A stretch of DNA of 64,000 nucleotides from Streptomyces sp. NBC_01306 (GCF_026340465.1 NZ_JAPEPC010000001.1:496001-560000), one strand, 5' to 3'; shown: positions 8,820 through 18,963, counted from the stretch's first letter. The notes: a model not told the origin generated them from the sequence alone. Numbers and translations: made by a program.

Positions 8820-10070
8820 TCAGGCTCCCGGGTCGGTGTGGGCCACGGCGCGGACGCCGGTGAGGGCCTCGGCGGGCGTGGCATTGGCGGGTACGGCGTC
8901 GGCGGGCGTGGCATTGGCTGGTACGGCGTCGGCGGGTGCGCCGGCGCCTGCGAGGGCGGCCGCCCGGCGGGCCGCGCCGTCCATCGTGGTGACCTGCTGG
9001 ACGAGAGGGTGGGCGCGCCGGTCCAGGATCGCGCGGCCCGCTGCGGCGCTGTTGCCGTCGAGCCGTACGACCAGCGGCTTGGTCACCTCGACCGACTCCA
9101 GGGCCTGGACGATGCCCTCGGCCACCGCGTCGCAGGCGGTGATGCCGCCGAAGACATTGACGAGGACCGACTTCACCTGGGGGTCGGAGAGGACGAGTGC
9201 GAGTGCGTCGGCCATCACGCGGGCCGACGCGCCACCTCCGATGTCGAGGAAGTCGGCAGGCCGGGCGCCGCAGCCGGCGACGACGTCGAGGGTCGACATG
9301 ACCAGGCCCGCGCCGTTGCCGATGATGCCGACCCGGCCGTCGAGCCGGACGTAGTTGAGTCCCTTGGCCCGGGCCTGTGCTTCCAGCGGACCACCGTACG
9401 GATCGGTCTCGTCGGCGCCCCAACGCGTCTGCCGGAAGCGGGCGTTGTCGTCGATGGTGACCTTTCCGTCGAGGGCGAGCAGCCCACCGCCGGTGGTCCG
9501 TACGAGCGGGTTGACCTCCACCAGCAGGGCGTCCTCGCGGACCATGACCTGCCAGAGCCGCTGGAGCACGTCGGCGGCCCCGGCCGGCAGCCCGGCGGCG
9601 TGTGCGATCGCCGCGGCCTTGGCCGCGGTGACGCCTTCGGCCGGATCGACGGGGATCCTGACCACCGCGTCGGGCCTGGCCGCCGCCGTCTCCTCGATCT
9701 CCGTACCGCCGTCGGCCGATCCGATGGCGACGAAGGTCCCCGCCGCGCGGTCGAGGACGTAACTCACGTAGTGCTCCGCCTCGATGTCGGCCGGCCGGGC
9801 CAGCATCACCTTGCGGACGGGGTGGCCCTTGATGTCCATGGCGAGCATCTGACGGGTTGTCAATTCTGCTGCCGCCGGGTCCGCCGCGAGTTTCACACCG
9901 CCCGCCCTGCCCCGGCCGCCGGTCTTCACCTGGGCCTTGACGACGACGCGTCCACCGAGGAGTTCCGCGGCCGCACGCGCCTCGCGCGGGGCGGCGACGA
10001 CCGCCGCGTCCGGTACCGGGATGCCGTGCGCCTTGAAGAGTTCCCTTGCCTGGTGCTCGTACAGATCCAT
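8820..10070 (-). CDS. sucC: Succinyl-CoA ligase beta-subunit paralogue with repetitive C-terminal tail
   Basis: The 416-residue ATP-grasp protein starts [20 protein letters not shown], the classic SucC N-terminus, and contains the nucleotide-binding and CoA-ligase segments ([31 protein letters not shown]). The ATG at 10070 is the family start. Its final ~40 residues are unusual: [10 protein letters not shown] occurs twice, encoded by two 30-base copies. The gene is the first of a two-gene unit with the alpha subunit and diverges from oxc across a 165-base control region with an inverted-repeat operator candidate. It is probably a second, pathway-specific SucCD. Confidence 0.9.
   Translation of the reverse strand: MDLYEHQARELFKAHGIPVPDAAVVAAPREARAAAELLGGRVVVKAQVKTGGRGRAGGVKLAADPAAAELTTRQMLAMDIKGHPVRKVMLARPADIEAEHYVSYVLDRAAGTFVAIGSADGGTEIEETAAARPDAVVRIPVDPAEGVTAAKAAAIAHAAGLPAGAADVLQRLWQVMVREDALLVEVNPLVRTTGGGLLALDGKVTIDDNARFRQTRWGADETDPYGGPLEAQARAKGLNYVRLDGRVGIIGNGAGLVMSTLDVVAGCGARPADFLDIGGGASARVMADALALVLSDPQVKSVLVNVFGGITACDAVAEGIVQALESVEVTKPLVVRLDGNSAAAGRAILDRRAHPLVQQVTTMDGAARRAAALAGAGAPADAVPANATPADAVPANATPAEALTGVRAVAHTDPGA
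8871..8930. repeat. 30-base tandem duplication within sucC-like C-terminus
   Basis: Two adjacent 30-base copies differ at one base (GGCGGGCGTGGCATTGGC... with G/T change) and a partial third follows. In frame they encode [10 protein letters not shown] repeats, so the duplication lengthens the tail without breaking the gene. Confidence 0.85.
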
Positions 10071-10152
10071 GCCCGTACCTGCTCCCTGTGCTGTGAAGGA
10101 AAGTGCCGCACGCCCCCTGGACACCACCCACCGGATGAGGGATAACAAGGTT

Positions 10153-10180
10153 CATACAGTATTCGTCGACTGTATGCAAT
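10153..10180. promoter_or_regulatory. Divergent operator candidate between sucCD-like and oxc genes
   Basis: Two inverted copies of CATACAG/CTGTATG (7-base arms, 10-base spacer) form the site; the right arm extends to ACTGTATGCAAT. The same 11-base string CTGTATGCAAT recurs before the formate dehydrogenase genes at 20045. It lies about 85 bases before each divergent start and is a probable binding site for the GntR regulator encoded at 16911. Confidence 0.6.
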
Positions 10181-10235
10181 CTGCGCGCAGCTCCAGCAGA
10201 GCTCCAGCACCCCTACGAAGGGAACGGACTTCGCC

Positions 10236-11918
10236 ATGCCCGACCCCAGCCAGGACCTCATCTCCGGTGGGCACTTGGTCGCCAAGGCGCTCAAAGCGGA
10301 GGGTGTCGACGTCGTCTACACCCTCTGCGGTGGCCACATCATCGACATCTACGACGGCTGTGTGGACGAGGGCATCGAAGTGGTCGATGTCCGCCATGAG
10401 CAGGTCGCCGCCCACGCCGCCGACGGCTACGCGCGCATCACCGGCAAGCCGGGCTGCGCCGTCGTCACGGCGGGCCCCGGCACGACCGATGCCGTGACCG
10501 GTGTCGCCAACGCGTTCCGGGCCGAGTCGCCCATGCTGCTGATCGGTGGTCAGGGAGCGCTGAGCCAGCACCGGATGGGGTCCCTCCAGGACCTCCCGCA
10601 CGTCGACATGATGACGCCGATCACCAAGTTCGCCGCCACCGTGCCGCACACCGCGCGCGCCGCCGACCTGGTCTCGATGGCCTTCCGCGAGTGCTACAAC
10701 GGCGCGCCGGGCCCGTCGTTCCTGGAGATCCCGCGCGATGTGCTCGACGCCAAGGTGCCGGCCGCACAGGCCCGCGTCCCGCAGGCAGGCCGGTACCGCG
10801 CGTCGACCCGCTCGGCCGGTGATCCGGCCGGCATCGAGAAGCTCGCCGATCTCCTCGTCCACGCGGAGAGGCCGGCGATCCTGCTCGGCAGCCAGGTGTG
10901 GACCACCCGGGCCACCGAATCGGCGGTCGAGCTCGTCCGTACGCTCAATGTCCCCGCGTACATGAACGGCGCGGGGCGCGGGACACTGCCGCCCGGCGAC
11001 CCGCACCACTTCCAGCTCTCCAGGCGCTACGCCTTCTCCAACGCCGATCTCATCGTCATCGTGGGCACCCCCTTCGACTTCCGGATGGGGTACGGGAAGC
11101 GCCTCTCGCCGGACGCCACCGTGGTCCAGATCGATCTCGACTACCGCACGGTCGGCAAGAACCGCGACATCGACCTCGGGCTCGTCGGCGACGCGGGGCT
11201 GATCCTGAAGTCCGTCACCGAGGCGGCGTCCGGCCGGGTCAACGGTGGTGCGGTCGGGCGGAAGGCCTGGCTGGACGAGCTGCGGGCCGCCGAGCAGGTG
11301 GCGATCGAGAAGCGGCTGCCGTCGCTGAAGTCGGATGCCTCGCCCATCCACCCGTACCGCCTGGTCAGCGAGATCAACGACTTCCTCACCGAGGATTCGA
11401 TCTACATCGGCGACGGCGGCGACATCGTCACGTTCTCCGGGCAGGTCGTGCAGCCCAAATCGCCCGGCCACTGGATGGATCCGGGCCCGCTGGGCACGCT
11501 CGGCGTCGGCATCCCCTTCGTGCTCGCCGCGAAGAAGGCACGGCCGGACAAGGAGGTCGTGGCGCTCTTCGGGGACGGCGCGTTCTCGCTCACCGGCTGG
11601 GACTTCGAGACACTGGTCCGCTACAACCTGCCCTTCGTCGGGATCGTCGGCAACAACTCGTCGATGAACCAGATCCGTTACGGCCAGGCGCAGAAGTACG
11701 GCCCGGAGCGCGAGCGCGTCGGCAACACACTCGGAGACGTCCGCTACGACGAGTTCGCCCGGATGCTCGGCGGCCACGGCGAGGAGGTCCGCGACCCGGC
11801 CGGCATCGGCCCGGCGCTGCGGCGCGCCCGCGAGTCGGGCAAGCCCTCCCTCATCAACGTCTGGGTCGACCCGGACGCGTACGCACCCGGAACCGTGAAC
11901 CAGACCATGTACAAGTAG
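10236..11918 (+). CDS. oxc: Probable oxalyl-CoA decarboxylase (ThDP-dependent)
   Basis: The 560-residue enzyme has the three-domain layout of ThDP decarboxylases: a Pyr domain with catalytic Glu55 ([14 protein letters not shown]), a central domain, and a PP domain with the GDG Mg/ThDP motif at 446-448 followed by [15 protein letters not shown]. That last stretch resembles the RYNLP...NN segment of Oxalobacter oxalyl-CoA decarboxylase. The family also includes 2-hydroxyacyl-CoA lyases and acetolactate synthases, and sequence alone does not exclude them. The next gene is a clear formyl-CoA:oxalate CoA-transferase, which makes oxalyl-CoA to formyl-CoA plus CO2 the best call. It heads the plus-strand operon. 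Confidence 0.82.
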   Translation: MPDPSQDLISGGHLVAKALKAEGVDVVYTLCGGHIIDIYDGCVDEGIEVVDVRHEQVAAHAADGYARITGKPGCAVVTAGPGTTDAVTGVANAFRAESPMLLIGGQGALSQHRMGSLQDLPHVDMMTPITKFAATVPHTARAADLVSMAFRECYNGAPGPSFLEIPRDVLDAKVPAAQARVPQAGRYRASTRSAGDPAGIEKLADLLVHAERPAILLGSQVWTTRATESAVELVRTLNVPAYMNGAGRGTLPPGDPHHFQLSRRYAFSNADLIVIVGTPFDFRMGYGKRLSPDATVVQIDLDYRTVGKNRDIDLGLVGDAGLILKSVTEAASGRVNGGAVGRKAWLDELRAAEQVAIEKRLPSLKSDASPIHPYRLVSEINDFLTEDSIYIGDGGDIVTFSGQVVQPKSPGHWMDPGPLGTLGVGIPFVLAAKKARPDKEVVALFGDGAFSLTGWDFETLVRYNLPFVGIVGNNSSMNQIRYGQAQKYGPERERVGNTLGDVRYDEFARMLGGHGEEVRDPAGIGPALRRARESGKPSLINVWVDPDAYAPGTVNQTMYK

Positions 11919-11929
11919 GGAGCCCCGCC

Positions 11930-13159
11930 ATGACCAAGGCTCTTGAGGGCGTACGCGTCCTCGACATGACCCACGTCCAGTCCGGTCCCTCCGCCACCCA
12001 GCTGCTGGCCTGGCTCGGCGCCGATGTCGTCAAACTCGAAGCGCCGCACGGCGACATCACCCGCAAGCAGCTGCGGGATCTGCCCGATGTCGACTCGCTC
12101 TACTTCACGATGCTCAACTGCAACAAGCGCAGCATCACCCTCAACACCAAGTCCGAACGCGGCAAGGAGCTCCTGACCGAGCTGATCCGCCGGTCGGACG
12201 TGATGGTGGAGAACTTCGGTCCCGGCGCCGTCGACCGGATGGGTTTCACCTGGGAGAAGATCCAGGAGATCAACCCGCGGATCGTCTACGCCTCCATCAA
12301 GGGCTTCGGCGAGGGCCCCTACACCAACTTCAAGGCGTACGAGGTCGTCGCCCAGGCCATGGGCGGGTCGATGTCCACCACCGGCTTCGAGGACGGTCCG
12401 CCGCTCGCCACCGGAGCGCAGATCGGCGACTCGGGCACCGGTATCCACCTCGTCGCCGGGATACTCGCGGCGCTCTTCCAGCGTGAGCACACCGGCCGTG
12501 GCCAGCGCGTCAACGTCGCGATGCAGCACGCCGTACTCAACCTCTGCCGGGTGAAGCTGCGCGACCAGCAGCGGCTCTCCCACGGCCCGCTGGCCGAGTA
12601 CCCGAACGACGACTTCGGCGACGAGGTGCCGCGCAGCGGGAACGCGAGCGGCGGCGGCCAGCCCGGCTGGGCCGTCAAGTGCGCGCCGGGCGGCCCCAAC
12701 GACTACGTGTACGTCATCGTCCAGCCCGTCGGCTGGCAGCCGATCAGCAGGCTGATCGGCCGGCCCGAGCTGGCCGACGACCCCGGCTGGGCCACGCCGG
12801 AGTCCCGCCTGCCCAAGCTCGGCAAGATGTTCCAGCTGATCGAGGAGTGGTCGTCCACCCTTCCCAAGTGGGAGGTGCTCGACCAGCTCAACGCCCACAA
12901 CGTGCCCTGCGGACCGATCCTCTCCACCAAGGAGATCATCGAGGACACCTCGCTCGCCGCGAACGAGATCGTGGTCGAGGTCGAACACCCCGAGCGCGGC
13001 ACCTTCACCACCGTCGGCTCGCCGCTGAAGCTCTCGGACTCCCCCGTCGATGTGCGCAGCTCGCCGCTGCTCGGCGAGCACAACGCGGAGGTGTACACCG
13101 GTGAACTCGGCCTGGGACAAGAGGAACTGCGACTGCTGAAGACGGACGGAGTCATCTGA
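11930..13159 (+). CDS. frc: Formyl-CoA:oxalate CoA-transferase
   Basis: The 409-residue class III CoA-transferase moves CoA from formyl-CoA to oxalate, giving oxalyl-CoA and formate. It is close to the Oxalobacter enzyme as I remember it: [35 protein letters not shown], catalytic Asp167 in [10 protein letters not shown], and the glycine-rich active-site loop GGGQPGW. These are far more specific than a generic CaiB/BaiF assignment. It begins 11 bases after oxc and its TGA overlaps the ATG of the next gene, so the operon is coupled. Confidence 0.95.
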   Translation: MTKALEGVRVLDMTHVQSGPSATQLLAWLGADVVKLEAPHGDITRKQLRDLPDVDSLYFTMLNCNKRSITLNTKSERGKELLTELIRRSDVMVENFGPGAVDRMGFTWEKIQEINPRIVYASIKGFGEGPYTNFKAYEVVAQAMGGSMSTTGFEDGPPLATGAQIGDSGTGIHLVAGILAALFQREHTGRGQRVNVAMQHAVLNLCRVKLRDQQRLSHGPLAEYPNDDFGDEVPRSGNASGGGQPGWAVKCAPGGPNDYVYVIVQPVGWQPISRLIGRPELADDPGWATPESRLPKLGKMFQLIEEWSSTLPKWEVLDQLNAHNVPCGPILSTKEIIEDTSLAANEIVVEVEHPERGTFTTVGSPLKLSDSPVDVRSSPLLGEHNAEVYTGELGLGQEELRLLKTDGVI

Positions 13160-15294
13160 TGGGGCAGCAGGACAAGGCGGCCGTACGGGCGGTGCTCGAC
13201 GCCGCACTGGCCGGGGGGCGCCGGGCGCTCACCGCGCCCGAGGCGAAAGTGGTCGCCGACGCGTACGGCATTCCGGTCCCGGCCGAGGCGCTGGCCGAGT
13301 GCGCGGACGAGGCCGTCGCCCTCGCCGACCGGATCGGGTTCCCGGTGGTGCTGAAGATCGTCTCGCCGGACATCGTGCACAAGACGGATGCGGGCGGGGT
13401 GCGGGTCGGGGTGAGGTCCGCCGCCGAGGTGCGGTCCGCCTTCACGTCGATCGTCTCCCACGCCCGTGCCTACAGCCCCCGGGCGGCCATCAGGGGCGTC
13501 CAGGTCCAGCAGATGGTGCCGGCCGGCACCGAGGTACTGGTCGGCACCGTCACCGACCCGACCTTCGGCAAGATCGTGGCCTTCGGCCTCGGCGGGGTGC
13601 TGGTGGAGGTGCTCAAGGACATCACCTTCCGCCTCGCACCCGCCTCGCACGACGACGCGCTGTCGATGCTGGACTCGGTCCGGGCCGCCGAGGTGCTCCG
13701 CGGGGTGCGCGGCGGAGCGGCCGTGGACCGCGCGGCGCTCGCCTCGCTGATCACCGGGGTCTCCGGACTGGCCGCCGACTTCCCGGAGATCGCCGAGATC
13801 GACCTCAACCCGGTCTTCGCGTCCGCGGACGGCGTGCTGGCCGCCGACGTACGGATCCTGCTCGACCCGTCGCCCGTGACGCCGCGGCGCGCCTACAGCC
13901 GCGCCGAGATCCTCACCTCGATGCGCCGGCTGATGGAGCCGCGCTCGGTCACCGTCATCGGCGCCTCCAACGAGGACGGCAAGATCGGCAACTCCGTGAT
14001 GCGCAATCTCGTCGACGGCGGTTTCGCCGGGGAGATCCACCCGGTGAACCCCAAGGCCGATGACATCCTCGGCCGTAAGGCGTACAAGAGCGTGATGGAT
14101 GTTCCCGGTGAGCCGGATGTGGCGGTCTTCGCGATCCCCGCGAAGTTCGTCGCGACCGCCCTCGAAGAGGTCGGGCGCAAGGGCATACCGAACGCCGTGC
14201 TGATCCCGTCGGGCTTCGCCGAGACCGGGGAACACGCCTTGCAGGACGAGATCGTGGCGGTCGCCGAGCGGTACGGGGTCCGGCTGCTGGGCCCGAACAT
14301 CTACGGCTACTACTCGACATGGCAGGACCTGTGCGCCACGTTCTGCACGCCGTACGACGTCAGAGGCGGAGTCGCGCTCACCTCGCAGTCCGGCGGGATC
14401 GGCATGGCCATCCTCGGGTTCGCCCGCACGACGAAGACCGGCGTGTCGGCCATCGTCGGGCTCGGCAACAAGTCGGACCTGGACGAGGACGATCTGCTCA
14501 CCTGGTTCGGCGAGGACCCGCACACCCAGTGCATCGCCATGCATCTGGAGGACCTCAAGGACGGCCGGGCGTTCGTCGAGGCGGCACGGGCGACCGTGCC
14601 GAAGAAGCCCGTCGTGGTACTGAAGGCGGGCCGCACCAGTGCGGGCGCCAGGGCGGCGGGGTCGCACACCGGCGCGCTGGCCGGTGACGACGCGGTGTAC
14701 GAGGACATCCTGCGGCAGGCGGGAGTCATCCGGGCGCCGGGGCTCAACGACATGCTGGAGTACGCGCGGGCGCTGCCCGTGCTGCCCACACCCCGGGGCG
14801 ACAACGTCGTCATCATCACCGGGGCCGGGGGCTCGGGGGTGCTGCTCTCGGACGCGATCGTCGACAACGGGCTGTCGCTGATGGAGATCCCGCCGGATCT
14901 GGACGCGGCGTTCAAGGCGTTCATCCCGCCGTTCGGGGCCGCCGGGAATCCCATCGACATCACCGGCGGTGAACCTCCGGCGACCTACGAGGCGACGATC
15001 CGGCTCGGCCTGGAGGATCCGCGGATCCATGCGCTGGTGCTGGGCTACTGGCACACGATCGTCACTCCCCCGATGGTCTTCGCCGAGCTGACCGCGCGTG
15101 TCGTCGCGGAGTTCCGGGCGCGCGGCGTCGAGAAGCCCGTCGTGGCGTCGCTCGCCGGCGACGTCGAAGTCGAGGAGGCCTGCCAGTACCTCTACGAACG
15201 GGGAGTCGTCGCGTACCCGTACACCACGGAGAAACCGGTGGAGGTACTCGGCGCGAAGTACCGCTGGGCACGGGCGGCCGGGTTGCTCGGCTGA
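13159..15294 (+). CDS. ADP-forming acyl-CoA ligase (acetate-CoA ligase family), fused subunits
   Basis: The 711-residue protein has an N-terminal ATP-grasp part (PVVLKIVSPDIVHKTDAGG), then a CoA-binding Rossmann part (RSVTVIGASNEDGKIGNSVM), then a ligase part with the likely phosphorylated His503 in AGSHTGALAGDDAV. This is the beta-alpha order of fused NDP-forming acyl-CoA synthetases. The substrate cannot be read, but the ATG overlaps the frc stop by one base and the antiporter gene follows. Oxalate or formate activation, priming the CoA-transfer cycle, is therefore a reasonable inference. Confidence 0.85.
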   Translation: MGQQDKAAVRAVLDAALAGGRRALTAPEAKVVADAYGIPVPAEALAECADEAVALADRIGFPVVLKIVSPDIVHKTDAGGVRVGVRSAAEVRSAFTSIVSHARAYSPRAAIRGVQVQQMVPAGTEVLVGTVTDPTFGKIVAFGLGGVLVEVLKDITFRLAPASHDDALSMLDSVRAAEVLRGVRGGAAVDRAALASLITGVSGLAADFPEIAEIDLNPVFASADGVLAADVRILLDPSPVTPRRAYSRAEILTSMRRLMEPRSVTVIGASNEDGKIGNSVMRNLVDGGFAGEIHPVNPKADDILGRKAYKSVMDVPGEPDVAVFAIPAKFVATALEEVGRKGIPNAVLIPSGFAETGEHALQDEIVAVAERYGVRLLGPNIYGYYSTWQDLCATFCTPYDVRGGVALTSQSGGIGMAILGFARTTKTGVSAIVGLGNKSDLDEDDLLTWFGEDPHTQCIAMHLEDLKDGRAFVEAARATVPKKPVVVLKAGRTSAGARAAGSHTGALAGDDAVYEDILRQAGVIRAPGLNDMLEYARALPVLPTPRGDNVVIITGAGGSGVLLSDAIVDNGLSLMEIPPDLDAAFKAFIPPFGAAGNPIDITGGEPPATYEATIRLGLEDPRIHALVLGYWHTIVTPPMVFAELTARVVAEFRARGVEKPVVASLAGDVEVEEACQYLYERGVVAYPYTTEKPVEVLGAKYRWARAAGLLG

Positions 15295-15363
15295 CCCGGC
15301 TCCTCGGAACGAAAGGTTTGGACAGGGGGCGCTGGCCAGTTCTTTCGAGACCAAGGGGACCTG

Positions 15364-16761
15364 ATGAGTACAGGGAACGAACGGTCGGCGGCCGGGGCGG
15401 TCGCCTACCGGGAAGTGTCGGACAGCAAGGGCCGCGTCTACCGCGTCGGCGAGACGGACCGGGATCTCCTGGGCCACTCGCGCAAACTCATGGTGTATCT
15501 GCCGTGGGTCGCGATGATGGCCATCAGCGTGTCGGAGTACGCATACGGTTCGGCCGAGGACACTCTCTCCTCGGCTCATGGGTGGACGCAGAGCAACACC
15601 TTCTGGATTCTGAGTGTCTGGGTCTTCTTCCAGGCGGGAATCGCCTTCCCCGCGGGCTGGATGCGGGAGAAGGGGATACTCAACGCCCGCCGCGCGACGG
15701 TTCTGGGCGCCGTTCTCTGTCTCGTCGGTTTCGTCGCACTCGCCCATCTCGACAATGTCTTCCTGGCGATCTGCGGTTTCGGCGTCATCGGCGGACTCGG
15801 CTCCGGCCTCGTCTACGCCACCTGTATCAACATGGTCGGCAAGTGGTTCCCCGAACGGCGCGGTGCGAAGACGGGGTTCGTCAACGGCGGGTTCGCCTAT
15901 GGGTCGCTCCCCTTCATCTTCATCTTCAACTACGCCTTCGACACCTCCAACTGCGCCGAGGTGCTGGATCTGATCGGTGTCTATGTGCTGATCGCCGTGG
16001 TGATCTGCGCGTGGTTCTTCAAGGACCCGCCGAAGAACTGGTGGCCGTCGGAGATCGACCCGCTGCACTTCACGGGCGACCGGAGGAGCGCCCGGAGTCT
16101 GGCCAAGAACCCGCCCGCGGTGAAGCAGTTCACCCCGAAGGAGGCCATCAGGAGCGGCATGCTCCCGCTGATGTGGGTGGCCGTGGTCATCACCGCCGGG
16201 GTGTCGATATTCGGCATCTCCTTCCAGGTCGACTTCGCGAAGGAGGTGGGCTTCGGTCCGCTGGTGGCGGCGACGTCCATGGGGTTGATGGCCGTGGTGA
16301 ACGGCGTCGGCAGGGCGGTGGTGGGCTGGCTGTCCGATCTGTGGGGTCGGAAGCTCACCCTGTTCTTCGTCATACTCGTCCTGGGTCTCGCGCAGTTCGG
16401 CGTGATCTGGGCCGGTGACATCCACAGCGAATGGCTGTTCCTGGTCTTCGCGTTCCTCTCCGGATTCGGCGGCGGTGCGTTCTACCCGATGTTCGCGGCC
16501 CTGACCCCGGACTACTTCGGAGAGAACTACAACGCCACCAACTACGGTCTGGTGTACAGCGGCAAGCTGGTCAGCGGACTGTTCGGCGGCGGGCTCGGGT
16601 CGACGGTGGTGGACGCCTGGGGGTACAACGGCGCGTACGCACTCGCCGGAGGGATCTCCATGGTGGCCGCGGTCATCGCACTGCTGCTGAGGCAGCCGGG
16701 GCGGCCACGCGCCGCCGACATCGCTCCGAACCCGCTGCCGGTCAGCAGGGAAGCCGTCTGA
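15364..16761 (+). CDS. Oxalate/formate antiporter family MFS transporter
   Basis: The 465-residue, twelve-helix protein has a soluble N-terminus of about 40 residues. Features of the OFA family include GKWFPERRGAKTGFVNGGFA and YPMFAALTPDYFGENY. Two charged residues match those needed in OxlT: an Arg in helix 8 (NGVGRAVVGWLSD) and a Lys in helix 11 (YSGKLVSGLFGGG). It would bring in oxalate, probably in exchange for formate. The gene ends the oxc operon and is followed by a strong hairpin. Confidence 0.9.
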   Translation: MSTGNERSAAGAVAYREVSDSKGRVYRVGETDRDLLGHSRKLMVYLPWVAMMAISVSEYAYGSAEDTLSSAHGWTQSNTFWILSVWVFFQAGIAFPAGWMREKGILNARRATVLGAVLCLVGFVALAHLDNVFLAICGFGVIGGLGSGLVYATCINMVGKWFPERRGAKTGFVNGGFAYGSLPFIFIFNYAFDTSNCAEVLDLIGVYVLIAVVICAWFFKDPPKNWWPSEIDPLHFTGDRRSARSLAKNPPAVKQFTPKEAIRSGMLPLMWVAVVITAGVSIFGISFQVDFAKEVGFGPLVAATSMGLMAVVNGVGRAVVGWLSDLWGRKLTLFFVILVLGLAQFGVIWAGDIHSEWLFLVFAFLSGFGGGAFYPMFAALTPDYFGENYNATNYGLVYSGKLVSGLFGGGLGSTVVDAWGYNGAYALAGGISMVAAVIALLLRQPGRPRAADIAPNPLPVSREAV

Positions 16762-16832
16762 TCCGGGCCGTCACCAGCGTACGGAGCAGCGTGTACGGAA
16801 CGGCGTGTACGCAACGGCGCAGCGCAGCAAGT

Positions 16833-16871
16833 GGCCCTCCGCGCGGCTCGGTCCGAGCCGCGCGGAGGGCC
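16833..16871. terminator. 19-bp hairpin terminator between convergent genes
   Basis: GGCCCTCCGCGCGGCTCGG and its exact complement flank a single T. It lies between the plus-strand transporter and the minus-strand GntR gene and should terminate both. Confidence 0.85.
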
Positions 16872-16910
16872 GCTGCCGGATAGCCGGCCATGCCTCCGGG
16901 ATCCGGGTGT

Positions 16911-17588
16911 TCAGCCCTTCTCGCGCTGGTGGTAGCTCGTACGGGTGTGCTCCGTGTGCGCCTGCATGACCGATGTCGCGGCCGCCTCGTCCCGTGCCGA
17001 GATCGCCGCGATCAGTGCCCGGTGCTCGGTCCAGGACTGTTTGCCGCGCCGTCGGGCGACCGGCTGGTAGTACCAGCGCACCCGGCGGTCCACCTGGCCG
17101 GCCAGCTCCGACAGGACGACATTGCCGGCCAGTTCCATGACCTTGGCGTGGAACTCGGCGTTGGTCGCCACGGCCAGGTCCACGTCGTCGTCGGCGACCG
17201 CCCGCTCGCCCTTGGCGCACAGCTTCTCCAGCGCGGCGATTCCCGCGGACCCGGAGTTCGCCGCGGCCAGCCGTGCGGCCTCCGCCTCCAGAAGCGTACG
17301 GACCGAGAGCAGCTGGTCGGCCTCCTGCTCGGTGGGCTCGTGGACGAACGCGCCCTGTGCGGGCCGCAGATCGACCCATCCCTCGGTGTTGAGCCGCTGG
17401 AGTGCTTCGCGCACGGGCTGCCGGGAGACGCCGAGATGGCCGGCGAGTTCGCTCTCGACCAGATGCTGGCCCGGGGACAGCGCCCGTGTGGTGATGAGTT
17501 CGAGCAGCGCCTCGTACACCCGCTCACGCAGCGGTCCCGGCCGCTCAAGCTTCGGTACGGCCCCTTGCGGCAGTCCTGTGGACAACAT
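16911..17588 (-). CDS. GntR/FCD-family transcriptional regulator
   Basis: The 225-residue protein has an N-terminal winged helix (LGVSRQPVREALQRLNTEG) and a C-terminal FCD ligand domain with the expected metal residues (NAEFHAKV, EHRALIAAI, MQAHTEHTR). FCD regulators usually respond to small organic acids, so oxalate, oxalyl-CoA, formyl-CoA or formate is a plausible effector. It sits in the middle of the oxalate island. A motif in its own upstream region (17650-17663) resembles those before oxc, the ketopantoate-reductase-like gene and formate dehydrogenase, which points to autoregulation and control of the island. Confidence 0.92.
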   Translation of the reverse strand: MLSTGLPQGAVPKLERPGPLRERVYEALLELITTRALSPGQHLVESELAGHLGVSRQPVREALQRLNTEGWVDLRPAQGAFVHEPTEQEADQLLSVRTLLEAEAARLAAANSGSAGIAALEKLCAKGERAVADDDVDLAVATNAEFHAKVMELAGNVVLSELAGQVDRRVRWYYQPVARRRGKQSWTEHRALIAAISARDEAAATSVMQAHTEHTRTSYHQREKG

Positions 17589-17644
17589 CGCGGTCCCCCT
17601 TCTGACCCCGGAGGAGCCAGCGGCGTGTCGGCGTAGAGCAATTG

Positions 17645-17664
17645 GCTATCGTCTACAGTCTACC
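17645..17664. promoter_or_regulatory. Candidate autoregulatory site of the GntR gene
   Basis: Read on the minus strand, GTAGACTGTAGACGATAG contains the shared core ACTGTAGACG, matching ACTGTAGACA at 18857 and ACTGTATGCA at 10169 and 20044. It is about 60 bases before the GntR start. Confidence 0.5.
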
Positions 17665-17728
17665 GAGCGCAACGGGCCGTAACCGAACTACCCGGCCTCA
17701 GTGACGTACCTTCACCGGCCGGCGGCGG

Positions 17729-18667
17729 TCACGGGCAGCGGACGACCTGTCCCGCGTACGAGAGGTTTCCGCCGAAGCCGAAGAGCAGGACCGGCGCGCC
17801 GGACGGGATCTCCCTCCGCTCCACCAGCTTGGACAGGGCCATCGGAATGCTGGCCGCCGATGTGTTGCCGGAATCGACCACATCACGGGCGATCACCGCG
17901 TTCACCGCACCGATCTTCGCGGCGAACGGCTCGATGATCCGCAGATTGGCCTGGTGCAGTACGACGGCCGCCAGCTCCTCGGGGGTGACACCCGCCTTCT
18001 CGCAGACCTTGCGGGCGATCGGCGGCAGCTGGGTGGTGGCCCAGCGGTAGACGGACTGCCCTTCCTGGGCGAAGCGCGGCGGTGTCCCCTCGATCCGTAC
18101 GGCGTCCCCCATCCCGGGGACCGATCCCCACAGCACCGGGCCGATGGCGTCCTCCGCGCACGCCTCGATCACGGCGGCGCCTGCCCCGTCCCCCATCAGG
18201 ACACAGCTGGAGCGGTCGGTCCAGTCGGCGATCTCGGTCATCTTGTCGGCGCCGATCACCAGGGCACGCCCGGCGGATCCGGCGCGTACCGCGTGGTCGG
18301 CGACGGCCAGGGCGTGGGTGAAACCCGAGCAGACGACGTTGACATCCATGGTCGCGGGCGAGCCCATGCCCAGCTTGGCGGCCACCCGCGCGGCCATGTT
18401 CGGCGAGCGGTTGATCGCCGTGGAGGTCGCGACGATGACCAGGTCGATCTCGCCCGGCGCGAGTCCTGCACCGGCGAGGGCCTTGGCTCCGGCCTGGGCA
18501 GCGAGTTCGTCCACCGGCTCGTCGGGTCCGGCGATGTGGCGGGTCTTGATGCCCACCCGGGTCCGGATCCATTCATCGCTGGTGTCGACAAGGGCGGCTA
18601 CATCGTCGTTGGTGAGCACCTTGGCCGGCTGGTAATGGCCGAGTGCGGCGATGCGTGTTCCGGTCAT
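17729..18667 (-). CDS. 3-oxoacyl-ACP synthase III (FabH-like)
   Basis: The 312-residue thiolase-fold condensing enzyme has the complete FabH triad: Cys113 in VVCSGFTHAL, His238 in VVLHQANLR and Asn268 in DSGNTSAAS. FabH joins an acyl-CoA starter to malonyl-ACP in fatty-acid or polyketide biosynthesis. No ACP, other ketosynthase or fatty-acid gene is nearby; it sits between the GntR regulator and a divergent ketopantoate-reductase-like gene within the oxalate island. Its role there is unknown. It could use an unusual acyl-CoA starter, or be unrelated to oxalate. Confidence 0.9.
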   Translation of the reverse strand: MTGTRIAALGHYQPAKVLTNDDVAALVDTSDEWIRTRVGIKTRHIAGPDEPVDELAAQAGAKALAGAGLAPGEIDLVIVATSTAINRSPNMAARVAAKLGMGSPATMDVNVVCSGFTHALAVADHAVRAGSAGRALVIGADKMTEIADWTDRSSCVLMGDGAGAAVIEACAEDAIGPVLWGSVPGMGDAVRIEGTPPRFAQEGQSVYRWATTQLPPIARKVCEKAGVTPEELAAVVLHQANLRIIEPFAAKIGAVNAVIARDVVDSGNTSAASIPMALSKLVERREIPSGAPVLLFGFGGNLSYAGQVVRCP

Positions 18668-18853
18668 GCCCGGGACCCCTCTGCTGCTGATGTCAGGAGC
18701 CCTCCAGTCTCGTCAGCGACTCACGGGTACGACGGCATGTAAAGCAACAGGATTCGGGCGTTCCTCTTGGAGGCTTCGGATCACTTCCGGGCGTGGACCG
18801 GGCAGCGGCGGCGGACAGGGAAGCGCGTCAGCACCCTTGTCGACCGAAGCCCG

Positions 18854-18885
18854 ATACTGTAGACACTATTTTGTCGACAGAATAT
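18854..18885. promoter_or_regulatory. Operator candidate between FabH-like and KPR-like genes
   Basis: ATACTGTAGACACTAT is followed by TTGTCGACAGAATAT. The first contains the TGTAGACA core seen before GntR, the second a TGTCGACA palindrome. The stretch is markedly AT-rich and lies 79 bases before the plus-strand reductase start. Confidence 0.5.
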
Positions 18886-18963
18886 GGGCGCGTCGACACG
18901 TCATGAGCACTCCGAGTGATCACCCGGTTTCCATCGGTACGTACGACCGAACGGAGAGCCCTC

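Noticed and set aside
10152..11777. Minus-strand frame of 541 codons opposite oxc
   Set aside because: Antisense to a clear ThDP enzyme; composition is that of a shadow frame.
12703..16425. Open minus-strand frame of 1240 codons opposite frc, the CoA ligase and the antiporter
   Set aside because: It is antisense to three recognisable coupled genes, is His/Arg/Asp/Gly rich with no domain, and is the expected by-product of high GC.
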